64,000 nt of DNA from Patiriisocius_A hiemis (GCF_031846325.1 NZ_JAVRHZ010000006.1:1-64000); one strand, 5' to 3'; shown: positions 43,249 to 52,019, numbered from the stretch's first letter. The notes: generated from the letters alone by a model not told the origin. Numbers and translations are program-made.

Positions 43249-44427
43249 ATGAAGCCAGATCTATTTGAAGCTCCAGATTATTACAATATTGATGACTTAC
43301 TAACCGAAGAACATAAACTTATACGAGATGCAGCACGTGCTTGGGTTAAAAGAGATGTTTCTCCTATTATAGAAGAAGCAGCTCAAAAAGCCGAATTTCC
43401 GAAATCTATTATTCCGGGATTGGCAGAAATTGGTGCTTTTGGACCTTATATCCCAACAGAGTACGGTGGTTCTGGATTAGATCAAATATCGTACGGTTTA
43501 ATCATGCAGGAAATTGAGCGTGGAGATAGCGGAGTGCGTTCTACAGCTTCGGTTCAATCTTCGTTAGTTATGTATCCTATCTGGAAATATGGAACAGAAG
43601 AACAACGTAAAAAATACTTGCCAAAACTTGCTACAGGAGAATGGATGGGGTCTTTTGGACTTACAGAACCAGATCATGGAAGTAATCCTGGTGGCATGGT
43701 TACCAATTTTAAAGATATGGGAGACCATTATCTTTTAAATGGAGCCAAATTATGGATATCTAATTCTCCATTTTGTAATGTTGCCGTAGTCTGGGCAAAG
43801 AATGAAGAAGGACGTATTCACGGGCTTATTGTTGAAAGAGGCATGGAAGGTTTTAGTACTCCAGAAACGCATAATAAATGGTCACTACGTGCTAGTGCAA
43901 CTGGAGAGCTTATATTTCAAGATGTAAAAGTGCCTAAAGAAAATTTACTCCCAAATAAATCAGGATTAGGAGCACCGCTTGGGTGTCTTGATTCTGCTAG
44001 GTTTGGTATTGCATGGGGAGCTATTGGAGCAGCTATGGATTGCTACGATACAGCATTACGTTACAGTAAAGAGAGAATTCAATTTGGGAAACCAATTGGA
44101 GCTTTTCAGTTACAACAAAAAAAACTAGCTGAAATGATTACCGAAATCACAAAAGCACAACTACTTGCACTACGTCTTGGGCAACTTAAAAATGAAGACA
44201 AAGCAACCTCTGCTCAAATATCTATGGCAAAGCGCAACAACGTAGAGATGGCAATAAACATTGCTCGTGAAGCTAGACAAATGCTTGGAGGAATGGGTAT
44301 AACTGGAGAATACAGCATAATGCGTCACTCTATGAATCTAGAAAGTGTAATTACCTATGAAGGCACTCATGATATTCATTTACTTATAACAGGACTTGAT
44401 ATCACAGGCCTTAATGCTTTTAAGTAA
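43249..44427 (+). CDS. gcdH: Acyl-CoA dehydrogenase, glutaryl-CoA dehydrogenase-like
   Basis: 392 residues. It follows the glutaryl-CoA dehydrogenase pattern: RSTASVQSSLVMYPI, FGLTEPDHGSNPGG, KWSLRASATGELIF, GCLDSARFGIAWGAIGA, and VITYEGTHDIHLLITG with catalytic Glu ~371. Glutaryl-CoA dehydrogenase both oxidises and decarboxylates in lysine/tryptophan breakdown. The residues agree closely with GCDH, but substrate assignment rests on sequence pattern alone. FAD-dependent, cytoplasmic. It is 52 bp after trmN6. Confidence 0.85.
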   Translation: MKPDLFEAPDYYNIDDLLTEEHKLIRDAARAWVKRDVSPIIEEAAQKAEFPKSIIPGLAEIGAFGPYIPTEYGGSGLDQISYGLIMQEIERGDSGVRSTASVQSSLVMYPIWKYGTEEQRKKYLPKLATGEWMGSFGLTEPDHGSNPGGMVTNFKDMGDHYLLNGAKLWISNSPFCNVAVVWAKNEEGRIHGLIVERGMEGFSTPETHNKWSLRASATGELIFQDVKVPKENLLPNKSGLGAPLGCLDSARFGIAWGAIGAAMDCYDTALRYSKERIQFGKPIGAFQLQQKKLAEMITEITKAQLLALRLGQLKNEDKATSAQISMAKRNNVEMAINIAREARQMLGGMGITGEYSIMRHSMNLESVITYEGTHDIHLLITGLDITGLNAFK

Positions 44428-44547
44428 ATTGGCCCGGAACAAACTCACGGGGCATTCATGCGAAAAAACATTATAATTTTTAGGTATCCTCATAACTATC
44501 GAAACGGAGTATTAGTAAGCAATTAAAACTTGTTTTAAACTTATCTT

Positions 44548-44585
44548 AAAGGCTTTATCAAATTGGTAAAGCCTTTTTATTTTTG
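44548..44585 (+). terminator. Terminator of the rpsP-gcdH operon
   Basis: AAAGGCTTTATC (44548-44559) pairs with GGTAAAGCCTTT (44565-44576) with a 5-nt loop, followed by a T-rich run. The 170-bp gap before it holds one 22-codon open frame but no other signal. Confidence 0.85.
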
Positions 44586-44597
44586 TAAAAAAATTCT

Positions 44598-45374
44598 ATG
44601 ATTTCCCAAATTGAAAGCAAGATAAAAGGATACCGAAATACACTCTTAGAACATCCCTTATATTCAGAAATTAAGACTCCACTAGACTTACAAACCTTTA
44701 TGGAGTTTCATGTTTTTGCAGTATGGGATTTTATGTCTTTACTTAAGGCATTGCAACAAGGGCTTACTTGTACAACAGCACCCTGGAAACCCATTGGAAA
44801 CCCAGAAACTCGTTATCTTATTAATGAAATTGTACTTGCAGAAGAAACCGACATAAATAAAGATGGAAAACGTCAAAGTCATTTTGAAATGTACTTAGAT
44901 GCTATGAAAAAAGCAGAAGCAAGTACTTTAAAAATAGATAATTTACTTATCGCTATTGAAACTGAAAAAAACATCTTTAAAGCAATTGAAAAATCTAAGC
45001 TTCCAAAAGCTATTGTCACTTTTCTAAACTTTACATTCAATACCATAAAAAAAGGGAAAATGCACGAGATTGCAGCTGCTTTTACTTTTGGCAGAGAAGA
45101 TTTAATCCCAGATATGTTTAGTGTTATAATTAAAAACATTCAAGAAAACTTTCCCGAAAAAGACTTGTCAAATTTTAAGTATTATTTTGACAGACATATT
45201 GAGCTGGATGGAGATGAACACGGACCCATGGCATTACAAATGGTAGAGCAACTTTGTGGAAATGACAGAAAAAAATGGAGGGAAGTAGAACATATTGTAG
45301 TAGCCTCATTACATGCAAGAGAACAATTATGGGATGGTATTCTAGACGAGTTATTAGAGCCAAAACCAATATAA
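44598..45374 (+). CDS. DUF3050 domain protein
   Basis: 258 residues: ESKIKGYRNTLLEHPLYSEIKTPLDLQTFMEFHVFAVWDFMSLLKALQQGLTC...W.P.GNPETRYLINEIVLAEETD, ...AAAFTFGREDLIPDMF, ...YFDRHIELDGDEHGPMALQMVEQLCGND, the full DUF3050 pattern. The all-helical fold resembles heme oxygenase/TENA proteins, with conserved His and Glu that could bind metal, but no activity is established. Confidence 0.9.
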   Translation: MISQIESKIKGYRNTLLEHPLYSEIKTPLDLQTFMEFHVFAVWDFMSLLKALQQGLTCTTAPWKPIGNPETRYLINEIVLAEETDINKDGKRQSHFEMYLDAMKKAEASTLKIDNLLIAIETEKNIFKAIEKSKLPKAIVTFLNFTFNTIKKGKMHEIAAAFTFGREDLIPDMFSVIIKNIQENFPEKDLSNFKYYFDRHIELDGDEHGPMALQMVEQLCGNDRKKWREVEHIVVASLHAREQLWDGILDELLEPKPI

Positions 45375-45416
45375 AAATTAACCAAAGTTGTATCTTTATA
45401 AGCAAAGAAATGCTAG

Positions 45417-46313
45417 ATGTCTTCAAAAACTAGAATTACAAATGCTTATAAAAATGCGAAACGCATTTCTTTTAATGATGCTTCTAAATTTATAGTATTT
45501 AGTGACTGCCATAGGGGAGACAATAGCTTCGCAGATGATTTTGCAAATAATCGTAATGTATATTTTCATGCTCTAAAACACTATTACAACTCTGGTTATA
45601 CTTACTGTGAATTAGGGGATGGTGACGAACTTTGGGAAAATTTAGAATTCAAATCCATTCTTGAAGCACATAAAAATGTATTTGAAGTTTTACAGCTTTT
45701 CTTTAAAGAAGGAAGACTCTATAGGCTTCTTGGAAACCACGATATGGTGTATCGTAACCAAAAATATGTAGAGAAGCATTTGTACTCCTATTTTGACAAA
45801 GTTACTGGCAAAGACAAGCCACTATTTCCTAATGTTACTTTTAATGAAGGCCTTGTCTTAGAACATGAAGAAACAAAGCAGGAAATTTTTATGATGCATG
45901 GCCATCAAGCAGATTGGTGGAATTATAGAGGGTGGAAATTTAATAGATTTATGGTAAGGGCTTTGTGGCGACAGTTACAAATATTTGGCATTGGTGACCC
46001 TACAAGTCCAGCTAAGAATTTTAAAGAATTGATAAAAGTAGAACGACGTACTAAACGATGGATTATTGAAAACAAAAACACCTTTACAATTACAGGACAT
46101 ACACATAGACCCCGCTTTCCAGAACCAGGAGATATTGCTTATTTTAATGATGGTAGTTGTGTTCATCCTAGAAGCATTACAGGTCTAGAGATTGAAAAAG
46201 GAACTATTTCTCTAATAAAGTGGCAAATAGCCACTACCGAAAGTGGAACACTCAAAGTAATACGAGTACTTTTAGAAGGACCACAAAAAATAAGTGATTA
46301 TAAAACAGAGTGA
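45417..46313 (+). CDS. Metallophosphoesterase family protein
   Basis: 298 residues with a calcineurin-type metal centre: FSDCHRGDN (D30, H32), LGDGDELWEN, LLGNHDMVY (NHD), MHGHQADWW and TGHTHRPRF (GHTH), an arrangement close to UDP-2,3-diacylglucosamine-type phosphoesterases though without the LpxH-specific context. Cytoplasmic; substrate unknown. Convergent with the ferredoxin gene, whose stop follows directly. Confidence 0.88.
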   Translation: MSSKTRITNAYKNAKRISFNDASKFIVFSDCHRGDNSFADDFANNRNVYFHALKHYYNSGYTYCELGDGDELWENLEFKSILEAHKNVFEVLQLFFKEGRLYRLLGNHDMVYRNQKYVEKHLYSYFDKVTGKDKPLFPNVTFNEGLVLEHEETKQEIFMMHGHQADWWNYRGWKFNRFMVRALWRQLQIFGIGDPTSPAKNFKELIKVERRTKRWIIENKNTFTITGHTHRPRFPEPGDIAYFNDGSCVHPRSITGLEIEKGTISLIKWQIATTESGTLKVIRVLLEGPQKISDYKTE

Positions 46314-46643
46314 TTATTCTTCTGGTGCAAGAGTAATTGACAACCCATCTAAGTTTTCAGAAATAAAAATTTGACAACCTAAGCGACTATTATTTTCTAC
46401 ATAAAAAGCTTCAGCAAGCATAGCATTTTCAGCATCACTTATTTCTGGCAATTCATGCTCACTTTCAATATAGCATTGGCATGATGCACACATTGCCATA
46501 CCTCCACAAACTCCAATAGTTCCTTCTGATGCAAGCTCATAAGATTTTATGACCTCCATCAAATTCATATTCATATCTGTTGGAGCTTGAATAGTATGGT
46601 TATTTCCTTCTCTATCCTTAATATGTATAGTTATATCTTTCAA
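46314..46643 (-). CDS. 2Fe-2S ferredoxin (TTG start)
   Basis: 109 residues of the adrenodoxin/plant-type family. Cluster ligands C46, C52, C55 and C90 fit C-x5-C-x2-C...C. It begins at a TTG: a stop lies four codons upstream, and the first ATG would remove the first strands (MKDITIHIKDREGN). Its 5' end follows the FNR gene by 4 bp, so the pair is likely translated together. It could accept electrons from that reductase. Confidence 0.9.
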   Translation of the reverse strand: MKDITIHIKDREGNNHTIQAPTDMNMNLMEVIKSYELASEGTIGVCGGMAMCASCQCYIESEHELPEISDAENAMLAEAFYVENNSRLGCQIFISENLDGLSITLAPEE

Positions 46644-46647
46644 AAAA

Positions 46648-47700
46648 CTATTCTATTTTCTTTATAACTGCTTTAGGTGCTTCTTTTTTACTTCCATCAA
46701 ACCCTTCTACTCCGCCAACTGTAGTGTACTTCATAACGTATCTTTTGTCTGGAAATATACGTTGATAAGCACTTTGACACATTAACGTAGCTTCATGAAA
46801 ACCACAAAGTATCAATTTTAATTTCCCAGGATATGTATTTACATCTCCGATGGCATAAATACCCGGTATATTTGTTTGGTAATCTAATGTATTATCTACC
46901 TTGATTGCATTTTTCTCAATCTCTAACCCCCAATCTGCGATAGGGCCTAGTTTTGGGGATAAACCGAATAATGGCACAAAATGATCACAAGCTAGATTAA
47001 AAGAAGTTGCTCCCCTTTTTATAGTAACTCCTTCTACTTTTCCTTCACCATAAATGTCTATCACATTAGCTGGAGTAATTAAACTAATCTTTCCTTCATT
47101 TTTTAGGTCTTGTACTTTTTCAACAGAATCTAAAGCCCCTCTAAACTCATTTCTTCTATGAATTAATGTTACTGAAGAAGCTACATCTGTTAAAAAAATA
47201 CTCCAATCTAGTGCACTATCACCACCACCAGCTATTATAACGTCTTTACCTCTGTATACTTCAGGGTCTCTAATAATGTATTCGACCCCTTTATCTTCAT
47301 AGGCAGCGATAGTTGAAATGGGTGGTTTTCTAGGTTCAAAACTGCCAAGGCCACCAGCAATAGCAATTACTGGAGCGTGATGCTTTGTTCCTTTATTAGT
47401 AGTGACTATGAAGCTTCCATCCTCTTGTTTATCTATAGTTTGTGCACGTTCTCCCAAAGTAAATCCAGGTTGAAAAGGCTCAATTTGCCTCATCAAATTG
47501 GCAACCAAATCTCCAGCTAAAATTTCTGGAAAAGCTGGAATATCGTAAATAGGTTTTTTTGGGTAAATTTCGCTGCATTGCCCCCCTGGTTGCGGAAGTG
47601 CATCTATTAGGTGGCATTTTAGTTTTAATAGTCCAGCTTCAAAAACAGTAAAAAGACCTGTTGGTCCTGCTCCAATTATCAAGATGTCTGTGGTAATCAT
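46648..47700 (-). CDS. Ferredoxin-NADP reductase, thioredoxin-reductase-like type
   Basis: 350 residues. FAD site GAGPTGLFTVFEAG and the LPQPGGQCSEIYPKKPIYDIPAFP region; NADPH site IIAGGGDSALDW; no CxxC, which separates it from thioredoxin reductase and places it in the TrxR-like FNR group. The terminal IPGIYAIGDVNTYPGKLKLILCGFHEATL is typical. Neighbouring nifU-like and ferredoxin genes support a role in electron transfer to iron-sulfur proteins. Confidence 0.92.
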   Translation of the reverse strand: MITTDILIIGAGPTGLFTVFEAGLLKLKCHLIDALPQPGGQCSEIYPKKPIYDIPAFPEILAGDLVANLMRQIEPFQPGFTLGERAQTIDKQEDGSFIVTTNKGTKHHAPVIAIAGGLGSFEPRKPPISTIAAYEDKGVEYIIRDPEVYRGKDVIIAGGGDSALDWSIFLTDVASSVTLIHRRNEFRGALDSVEKVQDLKNEGKISLITPANVIDIYGEGKVEGVTIKRGATSFNLACDHFVPLFGLSPKLGPIADWGLEIEKNAIKVDNTLDYQTNIPGIYAIGDVNTYPGKLKLILCGFHEATLMCQSAYQRIFPDKRYVMKYTTVGGVEGFDGSKKEAPKAVIKKIE

Positions 47701-47703
47701 AAA

Positions 47704-47949
47704 CTATGCTTCAACATTAATTACATTTTCAACCTGTGGTGCATGTTTTTTTATGGTCATTTCTACACCACTTTTTAGAGTCATTTGGTTTACTGAACAA
47801 CCCACGCAAGCCCCTTCAAGTTGTACTTTTACGGTAGTTCCACCATCTTCAATGGCTAATAGTGAAATATCGCCTCCATCGCTTTGAAGAAATGGGCGGA
47901 TTTCATCGAGAGCAATCTCTACTTTAGTTTGTAATTCTTGTGCTGTCAT
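47704..47949 (-). CDS. NifU-like iron-sulfur scaffold protein
   Basis: 81 residues, corresponding to the C-terminal NifU domain: LDEIRPFLQSDGGDISLLAIE...VQLEGACVGCSVNQMTLKSGVE with the CxxC that carries a labile cluster. It sits 1 bp from mrp and 3 bp from the FNR gene in a four-gene operon and is likely to take part in cluster assembly or delivery. Confidence 0.93.
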   Translation of the reverse strand: MTAQELQTKVEIALDEIRPFLQSDGGDISLLAIEDGGTTVKVQLEGACVGCSVNQMTLKSGVEMTIKKHAPQVENVINVEA

Positions 47950-47950
47950 A

Positions 47951-49090
47951 TTATTTTTTTACTGCGCTACAACCTGCCATAGTTGTTATTTTTATAGCTT
48001 CGGTAGGAGGTAATGTTTCATTTCTTTTTACAGTTTCAGAAACAACATTTTTTGTAATTTCTTCAAAAGCTATTTCTGTTGCGGTAGCAGTTTGCATAGC
48101 TGCAGGTCTTCCTGCATCTCCTGCTTCTCGTATGCTTTGTACGAGGGGCACCTCTCCTAAGAATGGTACTTGTAAGTCTTCAGCAAGATGTTTTGCGCCC
48201 TCCTTCCCAAAAATGTAATATTTATTCTCTGGCAATTCTTCTGGTGTAAAATATGCCATATTTTCAATAATCCCTAAAACAGGAACGTCAATGTTTTCTT
48301 GTTGAAACATTGCAACTCCTTTTCTAGCATCTGATAGTGCTACCGTTTGCGGGGTACTTACAATAACAGACCCTGTGATGGGTAGAGATTGCATAATACT
48401 TAGATGTATATCTCCTGTACCTGGCGGTAAATCCAAAAGCATAAAATCAAGTTCTCCCCAAGCAGCATCAAATATTAATTGGTTTAATGCTTTGGCAGCC
48501 ATGGGACCTCTCCAGATTACTGCTTGATTAGGTTGAGTAAAGAACCCTATGGAAAGTACTTTTACTCCATAGCTTTCAATAGGCTTCATTTTACTTTTTC
48601 CATCTATGTTTACTGAAAGAGGGCGTTCTTGAGCCACGTCAAACATTATTGGAATGGAAGGACCATATATATCTGCATCCAGGATACCAACTTTAAAGCC
48701 CATTTTGGATAGTGTTACTGCTACATTTGCAGTTACTGTAGATTTCCCTACACCTCCTTTTCCAGAAGCTACGGCAATTATATTTTTAATTCCAGGGATT
48801 GGCTTCCCTTTAATTAAGTTAGGGTTTTTTGGCTTTGCAGGAGCTTCTACTTTTATGTTAACCTGCACTTTTGCCTCTTTATCTATATTTTTATGTATTG
48901 TCTCTACAATATCTTTTTCTGCTCGCTTTTTTATATGCATAGCTGGAGTTGACATTGTTATATCTACCACCACCTCATCTGCAAAGGTCATGACATTAGT
49001 AACGGCGCCACTTTCCACCATGTTTTTTCCTTCACCAGCAATGGTAATAGTCTCTAGAGACTTAAGAATTTCTTGCTTGTTTAACTTCAT
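47951..49090 (-). CDS. mrp: Mrp/NBP35-family iron-sulfur carrier ATPase lacking CxxC
   Basis: 379 residues. An N-terminal MIP18/DUF59 domain (~1-75) is followed by the P-loop NTPase: ASGKGGVGKSTVTANVA (deviant Walker A), ILDADIYGPSIPIMF, LLDLPPGTGDIHLS. The segment that normally carries CxxC reads MAYFTPEELPENKYYIFGKEG, and the only cysteine is near the C-terminus (TMAGCSAVKK). The bridging-cluster site is therefore absent. Operon head of mrp-nifU-FNR-ferredoxin. Confidence 0.9.
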   Translation of the reverse strand: MKLNKQEILKSLETITIAGEGKNMVESGAVTNVMTFADEVVVDITMSTPAMHIKKRAEKDIVETIHKNIDKEAKVQVNIKVEAPAKPKNPNLIKGKPIPGIKNIIAVASGKGGVGKSTVTANVAVTLSKMGFKVGILDADIYGPSIPIMFDVAQERPLSVNIDGKSKMKPIESYGVKVLSIGFFTQPNQAVIWRGPMAAKALNQLIFDAAWGELDFMLLDLPPGTGDIHLSIMQSLPITGSVIVSTPQTVALSDARKGVAMFQQENIDVPVLGIIENMAYFTPEELPENKYYIFGKEGAKHLAEDLQVPFLGEVPLVQSIREAGDAGRPAAMQTATATEIAFEEITKNVVSETVKRNETLPPTEAIKITTMAGCSAVKK

Positions 49091-49126
49091 AAATCAATAA
49101 CCAATATTAAGAATGATTCTAAAGTA

Positions 49127-49161
49127 CAAATATACGAGTTAGCACTTTGATTTTAAAGCAA
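49127..49161 (-). promoter_or_regulatory. Promoter of the mrp operon
   Basis: Minus-strand TATATTTG (49134-49127) matches TANNTTTG and lies 36 bp upstream of the mrp ATG. A TTG at 49161-49159 has a slightly long 24-bp spacer. Confidence 0.5.
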
Positions 49162-49218
49162 GTTGATTGAAATGATTTATTGTGCAATAAGTCTACTGAA
49201 GATTTAAAAAAAGTGTTG

Positions 49219-49542
49219 TCATAACTCTTTCATAGGGTCCCAAAAAAGTGTATCAAAATTTTGAATTTGGTTTTCAAAAACCTCTACATCTTCGGACTCT
49301 AGCAATTGCTGCATTAAGTTTGTTCCATTAAAATGGTGTTTTCCTGTAAGTAACCCTTTTCTATTAACTACTCTATGTGCTGGAACATCAGGATCTTTAC
49401 CAGAAGCATTCATAGCCCAACCAACCATACGAGCACTTCCGGGAGCCCCTAGGTATTTTGCTATAGCACCATAACTAGTTACCCTTCCATGAGGAATTAG
49501 TTTTGCAACTTCATGAACTTTCTTAAAAAAACCACTAGACAT
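49219..49542 (-). CDS. Alkyltransferase-like protein (ATL)
   Basis: 107 residues of the O6-methylguanine-DNA methyltransferase fold: VAKLIPHGRVTSYGAIAKYLGAPGSARMVGWAMNAS. The catalytic PCHRV is VPAHRVVNRKG, so the acceptor cysteine is alanine. ATL proteins bind alkylated DNA without transferring the alkyl group and hand the lesion to nucleotide-excision repair. It overlaps the end of the LysE gene by 8 bp. Confidence 0.92.
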   Translation of the reverse strand: MSSGFFKKVHEVAKLIPHGRVTSYGAIAKYLGAPGSARMVGWAMNASGKDPDVPAHRVVNRKGLLTGKHHFNGTNLMQQLLESEDVEVFENQIQNFDTLFWDPMKEL

Positions 49543-50161
49543 CCTGAAAAATTTTGAATGCAGTAATCACAGATATAATAGCGGTAATGGCGCCTATTAT
49601 ATAATTCATATTCCATTTTGAAGGACCACGTTCTTCTTTTCTCTTAAAAAACTGAACATAGATTGCAAGCATTGTAAATGTTCCAAACACTGATGCTATT
49701 ACAGCTATCCATAAGTGAGGTTGCGTAAACTTAAACCAACCAAAGCCAGCAAAAGTAATGCTAATGTATACCCAATACGGAAGAGGAAGTACATTGAGCG
49801 CTGCTAGTAAAATACCTGAAAAAATTCTATTAGTAGTAGATTTATTTACATCTTTAGGAACTTGTCTTCTGGTATCTTTGGCTATAAAAAAAAAGTAAAT
49901 AGTAATACAAATAAATATACCTAAAGCAACTTGTTGTAGCAACCCTACAATTTCTGGATGCATATCAAGATATCTAGCAAAAACTAAGGCTAAAAAAGTC
50001 TGAATAAAAACTGTTATACAAACTCCTACTGAAAAAAGAAGCCCTTTCTTTCGTCCTTCTTTCATACTAATTTTTGCAGCAGACATGTTGAGTAATCCTG
50101 GTGGAATAACACCTATTAACGCTGCAATATAACCAATACAAAAGTTGAGTAGTAAGGACAT
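49535..50161 (-). CDS. LysE-type amino acid/metabolite exporter
   Basis: 208 residues, six transmembrane helices. The N-terminal IAALIGVIPPGLLNMSAAKISMKEGRKKGLLFSVGVC matches LysE/RhtB exporters with the GxIPPG turn. Substrate is unknown. It is 31 bp downstream of trmB and overlaps the ATL gene. Confidence 0.85.
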   Translation of the reverse strand: MSLLLNFCIGYIAALIGVIPPGLLNMSAAKISMKEGRKKGLLFSVGVCITVFIQTFLALVFARYLDMHPEIVGLLQQVALGIFICITIYFFFIAKDTRRQVPKDVNKSTTNRIFSGILLAALNVLPLPYWVYISITFAGFGWFKFTQPHLWIAVIASVFGTFTMLAIYVQFFKRKEERGPSKWNMNYIIGAITAIISVITAFKIFQDV

Positions 50162-50192
50162 GAAGGTTGATTACTAGCTAAATATACAGAAA

Positions 50193-50873
50193 TTATCTAG
50201 AACGAAATGAGAACTTTACGTATGTAATTTTCTTGTCAACCTCTAAGTATTGGCTTTCGTAATAGGTTTGTATGGAAGTTACTTCTTCTGGAGAATGGTC
50301 ATTTCCATATACATCGTGGTGTGCGTACTCAATAGGTTCATTAAGTCCATGTAGTAACCCTAATGTGTAACCATGCATAAACTCACTATCGGTTTTAAGG
50401 TTAACAAAACCATCAGGCTTTAAAATAGTTTTATACTTTTTTAAAAAATCTTGATTGGTTAACCTATGTTTTGTGCGTGTGTATTTAATTTGTGGGTCAG
50501 GAAAAGTAATCCAAATTTCATCAACTTCATTTTCATCAAATAAGTGGTCTATTAATTCAATTTGAGTACGAAGAAAACCAACATTTTCAAGATTTTCTTC
50601 AAGTGCAGTTTTTGCGCCTCTCCAAAATCGAGCTCCTTTAATATCTATACCTAGGAAGTTTTTATTAGGATATTTTCTGGCTAAGTTAACAGAGTACTCC
50701 CCCTTACCACAGCCCAGTTCTAAAACGATAGGGTTTTCATTTTTAAAAAAATTTGCTCTCCAATTGCCTTTTAATCTTAAACTATTTGAAAACACTTCTT
50801 CTCGCGTAGGTTGTACTACATTCTTAAAAGAATCGTTTTCTTTAAATCGTTTTAATTTATTTTTACTCCCCAC
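50193..50873 (-). CDS. trmB: tRNA (guanine(46)-N7)-methyltransferase (GTG start)
   Basis: 226 residues: LELGCGKGEYSVNLARKYP (SAM motif I), GIDIKGARFWRGAKTALEEN, WITFPDPQIKYTRTKHRLT, LKTDSEFMHGYTLGLL, all TrmB signatures. It starts with GTG in GTGGGGAGT, giving MGSKNKLKRFKEN, the usual N-terminus of flavobacterial TrmB. No in-frame ATG precedes it. Confidence 0.95.
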   Translation of the reverse strand: MGSKNKLKRFKENDSFKNVVQPTREEVFSNSLRLKGNWRANFFKNENPIVLELGCGKGEYSVNLARKYPNKNFLGIDIKGARFWRGAKTALEENLENVGFLRTQIELIDHLFDENEVDEIWITFPDPQIKYTRTKHRLTNQDFLKKYKTILKPDGFVNLKTDSEFMHGYTLGLLHGLNEPIEYAHHDVYGNDHSPEEVTSIQTYYESQYLEVDKKITYVKFSFRSR

Positions 50874-50944
50874 AAATGTGACTATTTAATATTAGATAAC
50901 TATTTGGTAAAATTACGGAAATAGTCTTCGGAAATTATAATCTA

Positions 50945-50952
50945 TACCTTTG
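50945..50952 (+). promoter_or_regulatory. -7 element of the glycosyltransferase gene, near-leaderless
   Basis: TACCTTTG matches TANNTTTG and ends five bases before the ATG at 50958. No TTG is at the expected distance. Confidence 0.35.
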
Positions 50953-50957
50953 TTTTT

Positions 50958-52019
50958 ATGACTTCCCAAAAAACCATACTAGTTGCACCATTACATTGGG
51001 GCTTAGGTCATGCTACTCGTTGTATTCCTATCATTAAAGGCTTACTATTTCATAATTACAATGTTATTATTGCAAGTGACGGTGGAGCACTTTTATTATT
51101 GAAAAAAGAATTTCCTGAACTTGAAAGCATAGAATTACCGCCCTATAATATTACATACCCTAAAAACGGAGTAAACTTTAAATGGAAAATATTAGTTAAA
51201 CTTCCGCATATTCAAAAAACTATTAGCGAAGAAAAAAATGTAATTAAAAAGCTTGTTGCTGAAGGTCGCATTCATGGAATTATAAGTGATAATAGATTAG
51301 GAGTTAGGAATAAAAAAATACCCTCGATATTTATAACACATCAATTAAAGGTGCTTTCTGGTACTACAACAAAGTTTACTAGTTTCATGCACCAAAAAGT
51401 AATTAAAAAGTTTACTGAATGTTGGGTGCCAGACGTAGATGATGTCATTAATCTAAGTGGAAAACTTGGACACCTACAGAATCCAAAATTTCCAATAAAA
51501 TATATAGGCCCTTTAAGTAGAATGCAAGCTAAAAAGATGGATAGTAAATATGACATTCTTATTTTACTATCTGGGCCTGAACCTCAACGCACAATGCTTG
51601 AAGAAAAATTAATAGGCACATTATTTGGGAGTAGAAAAAAAATAATTCTTGTTCAAGGTGTACTAGAGGAAAAACAAACAAAAACTGTAAAAGGCAACAT
51701 CACAATTATTAATTTTTTACTTAGCAATGATTTAGAACAAACTATAAACGAGAGTAAACTTGTAATTTCAAGATCGGGTTACACTACCATTATGGATCTA
51801 GCAGCAATGGGTAAAAAAGCCTTTTTTATCCCTACTCCTGGTCAATACGAACAGGAATATCTTGCCAAAAAGTTAAAAGAACAAGGAATTGCTCCTTCTT
51901 GTAAACAACATAAGTTTTCAGAAAAAAAATTAAAAAAAATAATTGCCTACAAAGGCCTAGGTGAATTATCTAAAAGGCAAGACTTCAAAAAACTATTCAG
52001 ACTTTTCGAGAGTGAATGA
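50958..52019 (+). CDS. GT-B glycosyltransferase family protein (MurG-like fold)
   Basis: 353 residues. Opens with ILVAPLHWGLGHATRCIPIIKGL and SDGGALLLLKKEFPELE, a glycosyltransferase group with MurG-like topology; the donor-site segment is LVISRSGYTTIMDLAAMGKKAFFIPTPGQYEQEYLA. It is not MurG itself, since the diagnostic GGSxGA is missing. The acceptor is unknown. It overlaps the convergent histidine-kinase gene by 27 bp. Confidence 0.85.
   Translation: MTSQKTILVAPLHWGLGHATRCIPIIKGLLFHNYNVIIASDGGALLLLKKEFPELESIELPPYNITYPKNGVNFKWKILVKLPHIQKTISEEKNVIKKLVAEGRIHGIISDNRLGVRNKKIPSIFITHQLKVLSGTTTKFTSFMHQKVIKKFTECWVPDVDDVINLSGKLGHLQNPKFPIKYIGPLSRMQAKKMDSKYDILILLSGPEPQRTMLEEKLIGTLFGSRKKIILVQGVLEEKQTKTVKGNITIINFLLSNDLEQTINESKLVISRSGYTTIMDLAAMGKKAFFIPTPGQYEQEYLAKKLKEQGIAPSCKQHKFSEKKLKKIIAYKGLGELSKRQDFKKLFRLFESE

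Noticed and set aside
48654..49100. Long open frame (148 codons) on the strand opposite mrp
   Set aside because: Lies entirely inside mrp, whose frame is strongly supported by conserved motifs; the antisense frame has no homologous pattern.
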